From: Tropicimonas_B omnivorans
Lineage (GTDB): Bacteria; Pseudomonadota; Alphaproteobacteria; Rhodobacterales; Rhodobacteraceae
Length of the DNA: 64,000 nt
Direction: 5' to 3'
Assembly (NCBI RefSeq): GCF_031846565.1
Contig: NZ_JAVRHL010000005.1
Span: forward strand, 42,970 to 106,969
In this document: piece by piece, positions 1 to 10,000 of the stretch
Layout: every line of letters starts with the position of its first letter
Numbering within the stretch: position 1 is the stretch's first letter
The notes under the pieces: model-generated
Told to the model about the DNA's origin: nothing
What the model saw: the letters and a program-made list of their open reading frames with translations, nothing else
Database searches by the model: none
Made by a program: the position numbers and the translations under genes

Positions 1-1
1 C

Positions 2-898
2 GCGGCCTACATGTCCCACGTCCAGGACAATGCCGAGGAGAGCGTGCGCCGGGTGATCGACACGCTCAGCGGAGGTGCGTTCAGCTACGAGATGGACGGG
101 GGGCGGAGAATCCGCGTCAGCGTGGACGTGGACCGGGAGGCGCGTACGGCGCGGGTCGACTTCACCGGGACCTCGCCGCAGCAGCCGGGGAACTACAACG
201 CCCCCGCCGCCGTCGCGAGGGCCGTCGTCCTCTACGTCTTCCGGACGCTCGTGGGCTCGGAGATCCCGCTGAACGAGGGCTGCCTGAAGCCGCTGGAGAT
301 CGTGCTGCCAGAGGGATCGATGCTGAACCCCGCGCCCCCGGCCGCGGTGATCGCCGGGAACACCGAGGTCAGCCAGGCGGCCTGCAACGCGCTGATGGGC
401 GCGCTCGGCGCGATGGCGGCCTCCCAAGGGACGATGAACAACTTCATCTGGGGCAATGCGCGCTTCCAGAACTACGAGACGATCGCGGGCGGAACGGGCG
501 CCGGCGAGGGCTTCGACGGCTGCGACGCCGTGCAGAGCCACATGACCAATACCCGCATGACCGACCCCGAGATCCTCGAACGTCGCTTCCCGGTCCGGCT
601 CGAGGCCTTCGGGATCCGCGAGGGGTCGGGCGGCGCAGGGCGCTGGACCGGCGGCAATGGCGCCGAGCGCCGCCTTCGGTTCCTGGAGCCCGTGACCGTG
701 ACCGTCCTGACCTCTAGCCGCGAGATCCCGCCCTTCGGCGCCGAGGGCGGCGCACCGGGCGCCTGCGGCCGGAACGCGGTGGAGATGCCGGACGGGAGCG
801 TCCGCGAGCTTGCCGGCAATGACCGGGCCGACCTCCCCGCGGGCGCCGTCTTCGTCATGGAGACCCCCGGCGGCGGCGGCTGGGGAGAGCCCGACTAG
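2..898 (+). CDS. hyuB: Hydantoinase B / 5-oxoprolinase beta-type subunit, 3' part
   Basis: This is the C-terminal part of an HyuB/5-oxoprolinase-family ATP-dependent amidohydrolase, which opens hydantoin or 5-oxoproline rings together with an HyuA subunit. The reading frame is open to the window edge (codons for A-A-Y precede the first Met at 11), so the gene starts outside the window. Family marks are the stretch around Y-M-x-H-V-Q-D-N-A at the edge, G-N-Y-N-A-P near residue 65 of the visible part, the N-T-E-V-S-Q segment near 118, and the Gly-rich P-G-G-G-G-W-G end. About 295 of the usual 550-600 residues are visible. It is convergent with allantoicase, so a role in purine- or hydantoin-type ring catabolism is possible, but the true substrate cannot be read. 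Family assignment is firm; substrate is inference. Confidence 0.85.
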   Translation, partial: AAYMSHVQDNAEESVRRVIDTLSGGAFSYEMDGGRRIRVSVDVDREARTARVDFTGTSPQQPGNYNAPAAVARAVVLYVFRTLVGSEIPLNEGCLKPLEIVLPEGSMLNPAPPAAVIAGNTEVSQAACNALMGALGAMAASQGTMNNFIWGNARFQNYETIAGGTGAGEGFDGCDAVQSHMTNTRMTDPEILERRFPVRLEAFGIREGSGGAGRWTGGNGAERRLRFLEPVTVTVLTSSREIPPFGAEGGAPGACGRNAVEMPDGSVRELAGNDRADLPAGAVFVMETPGGGGWGEPD

Positions 899-964
899 AC
901 GGGGTGCGGCGGTGTGCGGGCGCCCTGCTCCGGCGCCTGACCGCGCGCGCGGCCCGCCCGAACC

Positions 965-1984
965 TCAGCTCCTGACAGGCCGACCGAAGATGCGCAGCCG
1001 GGACACGCCGCCATCGGGGAGGATGTTGAACCTCACATGGGTGACGGGGCCCATCTCCTCCAGCTCGCCGGCAAACCGGTGCTCGGCGTCCGGGCCGAGC
1101 TTCACTTCCGGCAGCAACGTCTTCCAGAACATCGAGTCGGTCACCAGCGCGTCGGTGAGACCGTCGCCGAAGCTGGTGAGGTCAGCCGCCTGCATGGAGC
1201 AGCGGTCGGGGTAGTTGCCCTTGAAGTGCGCCGTGTCGACGAGGAGTTCCTCGACCTTGCCGCGTGCGCCGAGGGCGATCACGGCCCAGTCGTAGCCGGG
1301 TTCGCGGCGGCGCCGCGTCTCCCAGCCGTCGCCCATGTCCCGGCCACGGCCGGGCGCGAGAAGGCGGTTGTAATCGCCGTAATGCGCGTCCGAGAAGGCG
1401 AGGATACGGCCGCCGTTCAGGGCCGCGCAAAGGTCGATCCGCTGGCCGCCCGTGGTATCGTCCAGCTCCGGCACGCCGAAAACGCGGAACCGCGCGACGC
1501 CGCCATCGGGGTAGATGTGCAAGCGCAGATGGGTCCAGCTTTCGTAGTTCTCGCACCGGAAGAAATGGTGACCGTCCGGGCCGAGGGGGCGGTGGGGCAG
1601 GATGTCCGCCCACTTCGTCTCTTCGGTCACGCCCTCGGGCGCATAGGCCGCCTCGACGCGGGCCGCGGGGGCGTAGTTGCCGGTGAAATGCGCGGTGTCG
1701 ATGTCGAAGCCGAGAACGCGGCCGGCCGCCGCGAGCTTTACCGTCGCCCAGTCGTGTCCGCCGTCACGGCGGCGCTGGCTTTCCCAGCCGTCCATCCACT
1801 TGCCGTGCTCGTCGAACTTGCCGGGGATGAAGATGGGGGGCGCATCGTCCAGCATGCGGGCGGCGGGGGCGAAGAAATCGTTCGTCGCGTTCTCCACCCG
1901 TGCGCCGAGACCGGCGGATGCAAGGTTGATGCCGGTGCGAGCGTAAAGCGGCACATCGGGATTGAGCTTTTCGATCGTGGGCAT
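965..1984 (-). CDS. alc: Allantoicase
   Basis: Allantoicase hydrolyses allantoate to ureidoglycolate and urea in purine catabolism (cytosolic). The protein of about 339 aa has the two tandem allantoicase repeats: each carries a W-E-(S/T)-x-R-R-R segment, a D-T-A-H-F-(T/K)-G-N-Y segment, and an H-(L/V)-R-(L/F)-x-I-(Y/L)-P-D-G-G-V-(A/S)-R segment, the family hallmark. I prefer the ATG at 1984 over a GTG at 1999, because GGAG lies at a normal distance in front of the ATG. It is divergent from puuD with about 220 bp between them, so urate oxidation and allantoate breakdown sit together. Uricase-to-allantoin enzymes and allantoinase are not in the window. Confidence 0.93.
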   Translation of the reverse strand: MPTIEKLNPDVPLYARTGINLASAGLGARVENATNDFFAPAARMLDDAPPIFIPGKFDEHGKWMDGWESQRRRDGGHDWATVKLAAAGRVLGFDIDTAHFTGNYAPAARVEAAYAPEGVTEETKWADILPHRPLGPDGHHFFRCENYESWTHLRLHIYPDGGVARFRVFGVPELDDTTGGQRIDLCAALNGGRILAFSDAHYGDYNRLLAPGRGRDMGDGWETRRRREPGYDWAVIALGARGKVEELLVDTAHFKGNYPDRCSMQAADLTSFGDGLTDALVTDSMFWKTLLPEVKLGPDAEHRFAGELEEMGPVTHVRFNILPDGGVSRLRIFGRPVRS

Positions 1985-2205
1985 CTGGGCTCCGGGCACG
2001 GGACAACGAGGGGCGAAGGACTGGGGGCCGGACGCCGCCGTCCCGGCGTCGCGCGGGCGAGCAGTGCCCGATCACGGTGTTAGACGAATGCCCGCTCGTT
2101 CGGCAAGTCTCGCGCGCGCCCGGTCTGTCCCAAGGAGGCGTGTTGCCTTCGCCCTGCCCTCCGGCGCATCCTCCCGCGGCGGAACGATAACGGGAGACGC
2201 AAGGT
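1985..2205. promoter_or_regulatory. Divergent allantoicase/puuD promoter region
   Basis: This 221-bp gap separates the divergent starts of allantoicase and puuD and must hold both promoters. A ribosome site-like GGGAGACGCAAGGT precedes the puuD ATG. I could not pick out a convincing -35/-10 pair or a perfect operator. Confidence 0.4.
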
Positions 2206-3441
2206 ATGGTCGGCGGCGCATTCTATCTCGACTGGCTCGAATTCGCCGTGCGCTGGACGCATGTCATCGTCGCCATCGCGTGGATCGGCTCGTCCTTCTA
2301 CTTCATCGCACTCGATCTCGGCCTCAGGCGGCACGATGCCCTGCCGAAGGGCGTCGGCGGCGAGGAATGGCAGGTCCATGGCGGGGGCTTCTACCATATC
2401 CAGAAATACATGGTCGCGCCCGGCCACATGCCGGAGGACCTGACCTGGTTCAAATGGGAGAGCTACGCGACCTGGCTTAGCGGCGCGGCGCTCCTGATCG
2501 TCGTCTACTGGCTCGGCGCCGAACTTTACCTCATCGATCCCGCCGTCGCCGATCTCGCCGTCTGGCAGGCCGTCCTGCTCTCGGGCGGCTCGCTGGTCAT
2601 CGGGTGGCTCATCTACGATGCGCTGTGCAAATCACCTGTCGGGCAAAGCCCCACCGGTCTGATGCTGCTTCTCTTCGTGCTGCTCGTCGCGATGTCCTGG
2701 GGCTATACGCAGATCTTCTCGGGCCGCGCGGCGCTCCTGCACCTCGGAGCGTTCACGGCGACGATCATGTCCGCCAACGTCTTCCGGGTGATCATCCCGA
2801 ACCAGCACATCGTCGTCGGCGACCTGAAGGCCGGCCGCACGCCCGATGCGAAATACGGCAAGATCGCCAAGCAGCGGTCGACGCACAACAACTACCTGAC
2901 GCTGCCCGTCCTGTTCCTGATGCTGTCGAACCATTACCCGCTCGCCTTCGCCAGCGAGTTCAACTGGATCATCGCCAGCCTCGTCTTCCTGATGGGCGTG
3001 ACGATCCGGCATTTCTTCAACACCCTGCACGCGACCGGCAAGGGCCCTGCCTGGACCTGGGCCGCGACGGCGATCCTCTTCGTCATCATCGTCGCGATCT
3101 CGGTCTATCCGATCCTGAAGGACGACCAGTGGGAGGAGACGGCGATGACGCCGCGCGCCGAGCGCTTCGCCGCCGCCGAGCATTTCGATGCCGCCTTCAC
3201 CGCGATTCAGGGGCGCTGCGCCATGTGCCACGCGCCGGAGCCCTCCTGGCCCGGCATCGCCGCACCGCCCAAGGGGGTGAACCTCGTCACCCGCTCCGCC
3301 GTCGCGACACTGGCGAGCGACATCTACCTGCAGGCGGGCGTCACCCACGCGATGCCGCCGGGCAACCTGTCGCAGATGGAGGACGAGGAGCGCGCGCTCA
3401 TCCGCGCGTGGTACGAGGAAGGCGCCTACGGGGAGGGCTGA
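2206..3441 (+). CDS. puuD: Urate hydroxylase PuuD with C-terminal cytochrome c domain
   Basis: PuuD is the membrane-bound urate oxidase used by many bacteria instead of soluble uricase; it converts urate to 5-hydroxyisourate and passes electrons to the respiratory chain. The 411-aa protein starts with W-x-H-x-x-V-A-I-A-W-I-G-x-S-F-Y, followed by about eight hydrophobic segments to residue ~305. A C-terminal cytochrome c module follows, with heme motif C-A-M-C-H (C338, C341, H342) and a likely axial Met in H-A-M-P-P-G-N (M383). Length and domain order match the family. It is divergent from allantoicase, which supports a purine-degradation role. A missing 5-hydroxyisourate hydrolase and OHCU decarboxylase are expected elsewhere. 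Confidence 0.93.
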   Translation: MVGGAFYLDWLEFAVRWTHVIVAIAWIGSSFYFIALDLGLRRHDALPKGVGGEEWQVHGGGFYHIQKYMVAPGHMPEDLTWFKWESYATWLSGAALLIVVYWLGAELYLIDPAVADLAVWQAVLLSGGSLVIGWLIYDALCKSPVGQSPTGLMLLLFVLLVAMSWGYTQIFSGRAALLHLGAFTATIMSANVFRVIIPNQHIVVGDLKAGRTPDAKYGKIAKQRSTHNNYLTLPVLFLMLSNHYPLAFASEFNWIIASLVFLMGVTIRHFFNTLHATGKGPAWTWAATAILFVIIVAISVYPILKDDQWEETAMTPRAERFAAAEHFDAAFTAIQGRCAMCHAPEPSWPGIAAPPKGVNLVTRSAVATLASDIYLQAGVTHAMPPGNLSQMEDEERALIRAWYEEGAYGEG

Positions 3442-3474
3442 GGCCGCGTCCCGTCCGGGCTCCCCTCCCCCCGG

Positions 3475-4740
3475 TCAGGCCGGCGCGTGCATCCGGTGGC
3501 CCTCCAGCCGCCCCGCCCCGACGCGGCTAAGAAGGACGAGCAGTGAAGCCGTCCCGAGGCAGAGCGGCAAGCCGCCGATCTGGTAGGTCAGCCCGGACAG
3601 CATCGTGCCGAGGAGCCGCCCCGCCGCGTTCGCCATGTAGTAGAACCCCACGTCCATCGTCACCCGCTCGGAACTGGTGAAGGCGAGGATGAGGTAGGAA
3701 TGGAGGGAGGAGTTCACCGCGAAGACCGCGCCGAAGGCGAGCAGTCCCGCCACGAGGGCGACGGTCAGCCAGGGCGATGGGCCGGGCGAGAGAAAGACGA
3801 GCGCGGCAAGAAGTACGGGGATCACGGCAAGCCATCCCGCCCAGCGCCGCGCCTCCCTCACCAGCTCCCGCTCCGGCCGTGTCGCCGCGCCGAGGAGCCG
3901 GGGCGCCGCGCCCTGCACGCCGCCGTAGAGAATCGTCCAGACCGCCATGAAGCTGCCGATGAGGAAGAAAGCGGCGCGGTTACCGTCCTCCGAGCCGTCC
4001 GACAGCACGGCGTAGAAGTAGATCGGGATACCGACGACGAACCACACGTCCCGCGCCCCGAAGAGGAACAATCGCGCGGCGGAGAGCCAGTTCACGTCCC
4101 GATCCTTGGACAGGATGTCGGACACCTTCGCCCCCTTCCGCCCCCGCGGCAGCCCGGCGGGCATCTTCACGGTCAGCGCCACGAGGATCAGCGCCAGCGC
4201 GGCCGCCATGGCGAGCACCGATGGCACGAAGCCGAGGGTTGCGAGAAGTCCTGCGCCGGTGAGAAATCCCACGCCCTTCACGGCGTTCTTGGATCCCGTG
4301 AGCACGGCGACCCAGCGAAAAAGACCGCCCCGCGCCGTCGGCGCCAGGGTCTTCACCGCCGATTTCGCGCTCATCTTGGAAAGGTCCTTGGCGACCCCCG
4401 AGGCCCCCTGCACCGCCATGACGTAGGCGACCGAAGGCCAGAGCGCCCATCCCGGATCGAGGGCAGCAAGCGCAAGGAGGGCCAGAACCTGGATCGAAAG
4501 GCCGGCAAAGAGCGTCGACGTCAGCCCGAAGCGCGCGGCGATCCAGCCCGCGGACAGGTTGGTGACGATCCCCGCCACCTCGTAGAGCAGGAAGAGCCAG
4601 GCGAGCTGCACCGGGGAAAAGCCGAGCGTGTGGAAATGCAGAAGAACGAGCATCCGCAGGGCACCGTCCGTCAGCATGAACGCCCAGTAGGCCGCCGTCA
4701 CCGCGATATAGGCGGAAAGGCCCTCGGGCCGGGCGCTCAC
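3475..4740 (-). CDS. arsJ: ArsJ organoarsenical efflux MFS transporter
   Basis: ArsJ exports 1-arseno-3-phosphoglycerate, the unstable product made by the partner GAPDH when arsenate replaces phosphate; the product falls apart outside the cell, giving arsenate resistance. The ~421-aa protein has about 12 hydrophobic segments and the ArsJ-type start (A-Y-W-x-F-M-L-T-D-G-A-L-R-M-L-V-L-L-H-F) plus the S-G-V-A-K-D-L-S-K-M-S-A-K-S loop. I chose the GTG at 4740 because it overlaps the GAPDH stop (GTGA, 4 bp), as expected for coupled translation; a start at 4809 would run far into GAPDH. It is the last gene of the arsR-arsC / gapdh / arsJ operon and ends 33 bp from the convergent puuD. Confidence 0.92.
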   Translation of the reverse strand: MSARPEGLSAYIAVTAAYWAFMLTDGALRMLVLLHFHTLGFSPVQLAWLFLLYEVAGIVTNLSAGWIAARFGLTSTLFAGLSIQVLALLALAALDPGWALWPSVAYVMAVQGASGVAKDLSKMSAKSAVKTLAPTARGGLFRWVAVLTGSKNAVKGVGFLTGAGLLATLGFVPSVLAMAAALALILVALTVKMPAGLPRGRKGAKVSDILSKDRDVNWLSAARLFLFGARDVWFVVGIPIYFYAVLSDGSEDGNRAAFFLIGSFMAVWTILYGGVQGAAPRLLGAATRPERELVREARRWAGWLAVIPVLLAALVFLSPGPSPWLTVALVAGLLAFGAVFAVNSSLHSYLILAFTSSERVTMDVGFYYMANAAGRLLGTMLSGLTYQIGGLPLCLGTASLLVLLSRVGAGRLEGHRMHAPA

Positions 4741-5735
4741 AGGCTGGCCCCCACCATCCGTGCGACATCCGCGAGGCGGTGCGCGTAGCCCATCTCGTTG
4801 TCGTACCACACGTAGAGTTTCACCTGCGTCCCGGCGACCACCATCGTGGACGCCGCATCGACGATGCCGGACCGCGTGTCGTTGACGTAATCGGCGGAGA
4901 CGAGCGGGCGCGTCTCGTAGCCGAGGATACCCGAAAGCGGCCCTTCGGAGGCGGCGCGGAGCATCTCGTTCACCTCTTCGGCGCTCGTCGTTCGCGCCAC
5001 TTCGAAGACGCAGTCGGTGAGTGACGCGTTGAGGAGCGGCACACGGACGGCATGGCCGTTGAGCTTGCCCGTCAGCTCCGGGAAGATCTGCGTGATCGCG
5101 GTGGCCGAGCCCGTGGTCGTCGGGATCAGCGAGTTGAGCGCGGAGCGGGCGCGGCGGAGATCCTTCGCCGGGCGGTCCACCATCGTCTGCGTGTTGGTCA
5201 CGTCATGGATCGTGGTGATGGAGCCGTGGCGGATGCCGAGGCCCTCGTGGATCACCTTCACCACCGGAGCGAGGCAGTTCGTCGTGCAGCTCGCGGCGGT
5301 GAGGATGCGGTGGATGCCCGGATCGTATGTCCCGTCGTTCACGCCGTAGACGATGTTCGCGGCGTTCCCGTCCTTTACCGGCGCACTGACGACGACCTTG
5401 CGCACCCCGGCCTCGAAATAGGGCGCGAGCTTCGCCTCGCTCTTGAAGACCCCGGTGCAGTCGATCACCACGTCGACGCCGCCGAGCGGCAGATCCTCGA
5501 TCCGGCTCTCCCGGTGGACCGGCAGCCGCCGCCCGTCCACGCTCAGGCTCTCGTCGTCGGCGGAAAACTCGGCGGGCCAGCGACCGTGGACGCTGTCGAA
5601 TTCCAGCAGATGCGCGTGCATCGCGGGATCCCCTGCCGCGTCGTTGATCCAAGCGATCTCGGCTCCGCTTTCGAGCAGTGGCCGCAGGGCGAGTTTTCCG
5701 ATCCGGCCGAGGCCGTTGAGCGCGAAAGTGGTCAT
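4737..5735 (-). CDS. ArsJ-associated glyceraldehyde-3-phosphate dehydrogenase
   Basis: This GAPDH (about 332 aa) is expected to use arsenate to form 1-arseno-3-phosphoglycerate for ArsJ rather than serve central glycolysis; that role comes from its position, not its motifs. The Rossmann start is G-L-G-R-I-G-K, and the catalytic segment A-S-C-T-T-N-C places the nucleophile at C150. A W-Y-D-N-E-M-G-Y-A-H-R segment lies near the C-terminus. The start ATG at 5735 overlaps the arsR-arsC stop (ATGA), and its stop overlaps the arsJ GTG. The longer upstream reading frame (to 5912) lies inside arsC and is not a plausible extension. Confidence 0.93.
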   Translation of the reverse strand: MTTFALNGLGRIGKLALRPLLESGAEIAWINDAAGDPAMHAHLLEFDSVHGRWPAEFSADDESLSVDGRRLPVHRESRIEDLPLGGVDVVIDCTGVFKSEAKLAPYFEAGVRKVVVSAPVKDGNAANIVYGVNDGTYDPGIHRILTAASCTTNCLAPVVKVIHEGLGIRHGSITTIHDVTNTQTMVDRPAKDLRRARSALNSLIPTTTGSATAITQIFPELTGKLNGHAVRVPLLNASLTDCVFEVARTTSAEEVNEMLRAASEGPLSGILGYETRPLVSADYVNDTRSGIVDAASTMVVAGTQVKLYVWYDNEMGYAHRLADVARMVGASL

Positions 5736-6547
5736 GCCGGTTCCTTGGCGAGAGTGTCGAGGTGATGTTGCCGCGACAGCCGGTCCAGCGTGTCGAGCGG
5801 AAGGGCGGCGAAGGCACGGATGCGGCGGCGAAGGCCCGCATGAACCTGCGCGAAGGCGAGATGACGTTCGGCCTCGGTGCCCTGCGCGAGGACCGGATCG
5901 GGCATCCCCCAATGCGCGGCGACAGGATGCTCCGGCCAGGCCGGACAGTCTTCGTTGGCGGCCCGGTCGCAGACGGAGATCACGAAATCCATGCGCGGCG
6001 CATCCGCCTCGCGGAACATCGCCGCGTCCTTGGGATGAAGGGCGGAGACGTCGTGGCCGCCTCTTCGCAGCAGATCCAGCGCAATGGGATGTGCGTGCTC
6101 GCGAGGCCGGGTGCCGGCGGAAAAGGCGGTGAAGCGGTCCCCGGCCTCCTCGCGCAGGATCGCCTCGGCCATCAGGGACCGGGCGGAGTTGCCGGTGCAG
6201 AGAAAGAGGACGTTGTAGCCACCGGCGGGCGCGGGCGCGCGCACGGCCAGATCAGCGCACCGGTCGACCCGGCCCCGGCAGCACTCCTCCACGAGATAGG
6301 AGACCAGCCCGCCGGCCTCCGCTGTCCTCGCGCTGTAAAGGAGCGACCGCCCTTGCCGCGCCTGGTCGATCAATCCGGCCTGTCGCAACGTGCTGAGGTA
6401 GGCGGAGAGGGTGTTCTGCCTGACCGCCAGCGCCTCCCCGAGCTCACCGGCAGGAACGGCGTCCGGATACCGCCGCATGAGCAGGCGGAAGAGCGCGAGG
6501 CGCTGCGGATGCGCGAGGGCATTGAGTTGGTCGATTATCACTTCCAT
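5732..6547 (-). CDS. ArsR-ArsC fusion: arsenic-responsive repressor with arsenate reductase domain
   Basis: One 271-aa protein joins an ArsR/SmtB winged-helix repressor (residues ~1-85) to a low-molecular-weight-phosphatase-type arsenate reductase (~110-250). The repressor starts L-N-A-L-A-H-P-Q-R-L-A-L-F-R-L-L. A cysteine group C89, C90, C97 just after the HTH could bind As(III). The reductase has the P-loop C-T-G-N-S-A-R-S (catalytic C117), the cysteines C193 and C201 in V-C-D-R-A-A-x-x-x-C-P, and H-W-G-x-x-D-P, as in thioredoxin-coupled ArsC. The ATG at 6547 is preferred over an in-frame TTG at 6583; the TTG falls in the predicted -35 box. It is the first gene of the arsenic operon. Confidence 0.9.
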   Translation of the reverse strand: MEVIIDQLNALAHPQRLALFRLLMRRYPDAVPAGELGEALAVRQNTLSAYLSTLRQAGLIDQARQGRSLLYSARTAEAGGLVSYLVEECCRGRVDRCADLAVRAPAPAGGYNVLFLCTGNSARSLMAEAILREEAGDRFTAFSAGTRPREHAHPIALDLLRRGGHDVSALHPKDAAMFREADAPRMDFVISVCDRAANEDCPAWPEHPVAAHWGMPDPVLAQGTEAERHLAFAQVHAGLRRRIRAFAALPLDTLDRLSRQHHLDTLAKEPA

Positions 6548-6583
6548 ATTTCGCGATATATCGAAATGAAATCCGGCTGGCAA
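6548..6583 (-). promoter_or_regulatory. Predicted leaderless promoter with overlapping ArsR operator
   Basis: On the minus strand TTGCCA (6583-6578), 17 bp, then TATATC (6560-6555) form a near-ideal sigma-70 promoter; the ATG follows only 7 bp after the -10 box, so transcription should start at or next to the start codon with no room for a Shine-Dalgarno. The plus strand reads ATTTCGCGATATATCGAAAT at 6548-6567, with ATTTCG/CGAAAT arms, covering the -10 region: a fitting ArsR operator. Confidence 0.6.
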
Positions 6584-6648
6584 GATTCGATGGAGCGTGC
6601 CCCATCATGAACGCGCCCTGCGACACCGCGATGACAGGCGGCGGGAGA

Positions 6649-8061
6649 TCAGCTCAGGAGCACACCCCGCCCGAGGCGCCCGCCGGGATCGAGCGCCTGC
6701 CTGATGGTTCGCATCGCCTCGAGCTGGGCCGGATCCTTGCGCTTCGCCAGCGTTCCGGTCTTCACCCGCCCGATGCCGTGCTCGGCGCTGTAGGATCCTT
6801 TCATGTCGGCGAGGATATCGAGGAGCTCGCCGGTGGCCGCATCCGCCCGGCCCTCGTCCCACGATCCGCCATCCCTGGCGGAGAGGGAGTAATGGATGTT
6901 CCCGTCCCCGAGATGTCCGACGACGAGCGGCTGGAGCCCTGCGGCTTCGGCAACGTCACCGGCACGGCGCAGGAAATCCGGAACGCCGGACAGGGGAAGA
7001 GCGGCGTCGAGCACCCGGAAGGGCCCCCGCGCGACGATCGACTCGAGCACAGCCTCCCTCAGCCGCCAGAGATCGCGGCGCTGCTGCTCGGAGGTCGCGA
7101 AGAAGCCGTCCTCGATCTGCCCCTCCTCCATGAGCGCCTCGATCTCGGACAGCATGATCCGCTGAAGCGCGACCTCGCCGGTCTCGTCCTCCTCGGCATC
7201 GGCAGGCCGCGTGGAGGCAAGCTCTACGAGTATGCCGCACTCCGCCGTGCGCTCCAGCGGCGCGCGCAGGGACGGGTCGTGCTCCCGGATCGCCTCCACC
7301 ATCGGCCCCGGCATGTACTCGAACGCCTCAACGAGACCACCGCTGACATCCTGCAATCGGTTCAGGATATCCAGCGCCCCCTCTACCTGGGGCAGCGCGA
7401 GGAAGGCGGTGCTGCGAACCCGTGGCGTCGGCACGAGCTTCAGAACGGCGCCGGTGATAATCCCGAGCGTCCCTTCGGAGCCGATCAGCAGGTTCTTCAG
7501 GTCATAGCCGGTATTGTCCTTGCGAAGTCCGGTCAGGCCGTGAACGATCTCCCCCGACGGCAGAACGGCCTCGATCCCGAGGCAGAGATCCCGCGCGTTG
7601 CCGTAGCGCAGGACATTGGATCCGCCGGCATTGGTCGCGAGCGCTCCGCCGATCATCGCCGAACCGCGCGCGCCGAACATGAGCGGATAATCGAGCCCGT
7701 GCTCCGCGACAGCGTCCTGAAGCATCTCGATGACGAGACCGGCATCGACCGTCGCGGTGCGCGCAGCGGGATCGATGGCACGGATCCGCGTCATGCGCTT
7801 GAGGGAGAGGACGATGCCGTCGCCCGCCTCGTCCGGCACGCTGCCGCCCGAGACGGAGGTGTTGCCGGACTGCACGATGATCGGAACATCGAGCGCGTCG
7901 GCCGCCTTCACCACCGCCGCGACCTCCTCGGTATTTCCCGGAAGGAGCACGGCGCGGGCGCTGCCTTGCCACTGGCCGGTCCAGTCCCTCAGATGCGGCG
8001 CCATGTCCTCCTCGCCGGTCAGCACGTTCGCCGCGCCGACGATGTCCGCGAACTCCTTCAT
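6649..8061 (-). CDS. FAD-linked 2-hydroxyacid oxidase (GlcD/D-LDH family)
   Basis: A 470-aa flavoprotein of the vanillyl-alcohol-oxidase/PCMH fold, the class that includes glycolate oxidase GlcD and D-lactate dehydrogenase. The FAD domain (~30-215) shows P-x-x-x-x-E-V-A-A-V-V-K, then S-G-N-T-S-V-S-G-G-S, the I-G-G-A-L-A-T-N-A-G-G segment and G-S-E-G-T-L-G-I-I. The C-terminal half has V-V-G-H-L-G-D-G-N-I-H-Y and ends with S-A-E-H-G-I-G. It probably oxidises a D-2-hydroxy acid to the 2-keto acid. It lies downstream of hppD and a Rieske gene on the same strand, which makes 4-hydroxyphenyllactate an attractive but unproven substrate. Confidence 0.85.
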   Translation of the reverse strand: MKEFADIVGAANVLTGEEDMAPHLRDWTGQWQGSARAVLLPGNTEEVAAVVKAADALDVPIIVQSGNTSVSGGSVPDEAGDGIVLSLKRMTRIRAIDPAARTATVDAGLVIEMLQDAVAEHGLDYPLMFGARGSAMIGGALATNAGGSNVLRYGNARDLCLGIEAVLPSGEIVHGLTGLRKDNTGYDLKNLLIGSEGTLGIITGAVLKLVPTPRVRSTAFLALPQVEGALDILNRLQDVSGGLVEAFEYMPGPMVEAIREHDPSLRAPLERTAECGILVELASTRPADAEEDETGEVALQRIMLSEIEALMEEGQIEDGFFATSEQQRRDLWRLREAVLESIVARGPFRVLDAALPLSGVPDFLRRAGDVAEAAGLQPLVVGHLGDGNIHYSLSARDGGSWDEGRADAATGELLDILADMKGSYSAEHGIGRVKTGTLAKRKDPAQLEAMRTIRQALDPGGRLGRGVLLS

Positions 8062-8149
8062 GGTCGCGATCTCCCCCCTGCGAATGTCACGGACGTGTCT
8101 TCCCCGAACGGGACCCCGAGGTCCACCAAAAGCCCGGGGGCCGCACGCT

Positions 8150-8509
8150 TCAGACCCCGCCGACGATCACCTCGCCGCCGCGGATCTCGATCGGAACCTG
8201 GATGAGGGCGCAGCCCGCGCCGTAGCCGCCGGTCCCCTCCCCGGTTGCCGCATCGAAGCGGGCGTCATGGTTCGAGCAGCGCAGCGAGACGCCGTCCGGC
8301 GACAGGATGCCGGACGACCGCCAGTCGAGCGGGAGGTGCTGATGCGGACACGCGTTCACGTAGGCGCGCAGACCGCCGGCGGACCGCACGAGAAGAACCG
8401 GAAAGCCGCCGAGATCGCAGCCGTGGACCGGGCCCGTCATCTCCGCCTCGAGGCAGATCCGGGCGCCGGGTTCGGGCGCGGAGGGTATGGCCCGCCACGC
8501 GCCGCTCAC
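8150..8509 (-). CDS. Stand-alone Rieske [2Fe-2S] protein
   Basis: A 119-aa soluble Rieske protein. The two cluster-binding motifs are C-P-H-Q-H-L-P-L (C54, H56) and C-S-N-H-D-A-R-F (C78, H81), with the usual spacing. There is no signal peptide or membrane anchor, so it resembles Rieske ferredoxins that feed oxygenases or bind to oxidase subunits. The start is a GTG at 8509 with an AAGGGGGG run in front. It lies 28 bp after hppD on the same strand and 88 bp before the FAD oxidase. Its redox partner cannot be read from sequence. Confidence 0.85.
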   Translation of the reverse strand: MSGAWRAIPSAPEPGARICLEAEMTGPVHGCDLGGFPVLLVRSAGGLRAYVNACPHQHLPLDWRSSGILSPDGVSLRCSNHDARFDAATGEGTGGYGAGCALIQVPIEIRGGEVIVGGV

Positions 8510-8537
8510 GTCTCGCGTCCCCCCTTGGGACCCGCGA

Positions 8538-9644
<1,107 letters not shown>

Positions 9645-10000
9645 GACGGACTCCTCCTGATCTGAAGTCGCGCTGACGTGCCCTTACGCGACGAACGAGA
9701 TCCCGGCCCGCGGGGCCCGGCGCCGTGCTGCGAGCCTCGGGGAGGGTCGCGCGGATCCGGACATGCTGATGATGCATCCCGGCTCCCCTTTCGTCAACAC
9801 CGAGCCCGGGAAGGGCGCAGAAGAGGCGGGCCGGCGCCGCGTCGCCGCGTCCTCGGGCCGTCCACCTTGTCATCGCCGCAGGCGCGGGGCAGTACTCGCC
9901 CCGCGTAGCCGGACTGGACCCGGGGCGCGAGCGCCCGATCCGGCGCCTCCCGCGGTTCAGCAGCCACCTTGCAGGCGACTTTGCGGACGGAAGACGGCCC
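9645..10000. promoter_or_regulatory. Divergent hppD/araC-type intergenic region
   Basis: This 356-bp gap holds the promoters of hppD (minus) and the AraC-type gene (plus). I see no further gene and no strong inverted repeat; it is GC-rich throughout. Confidence 0.35.
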
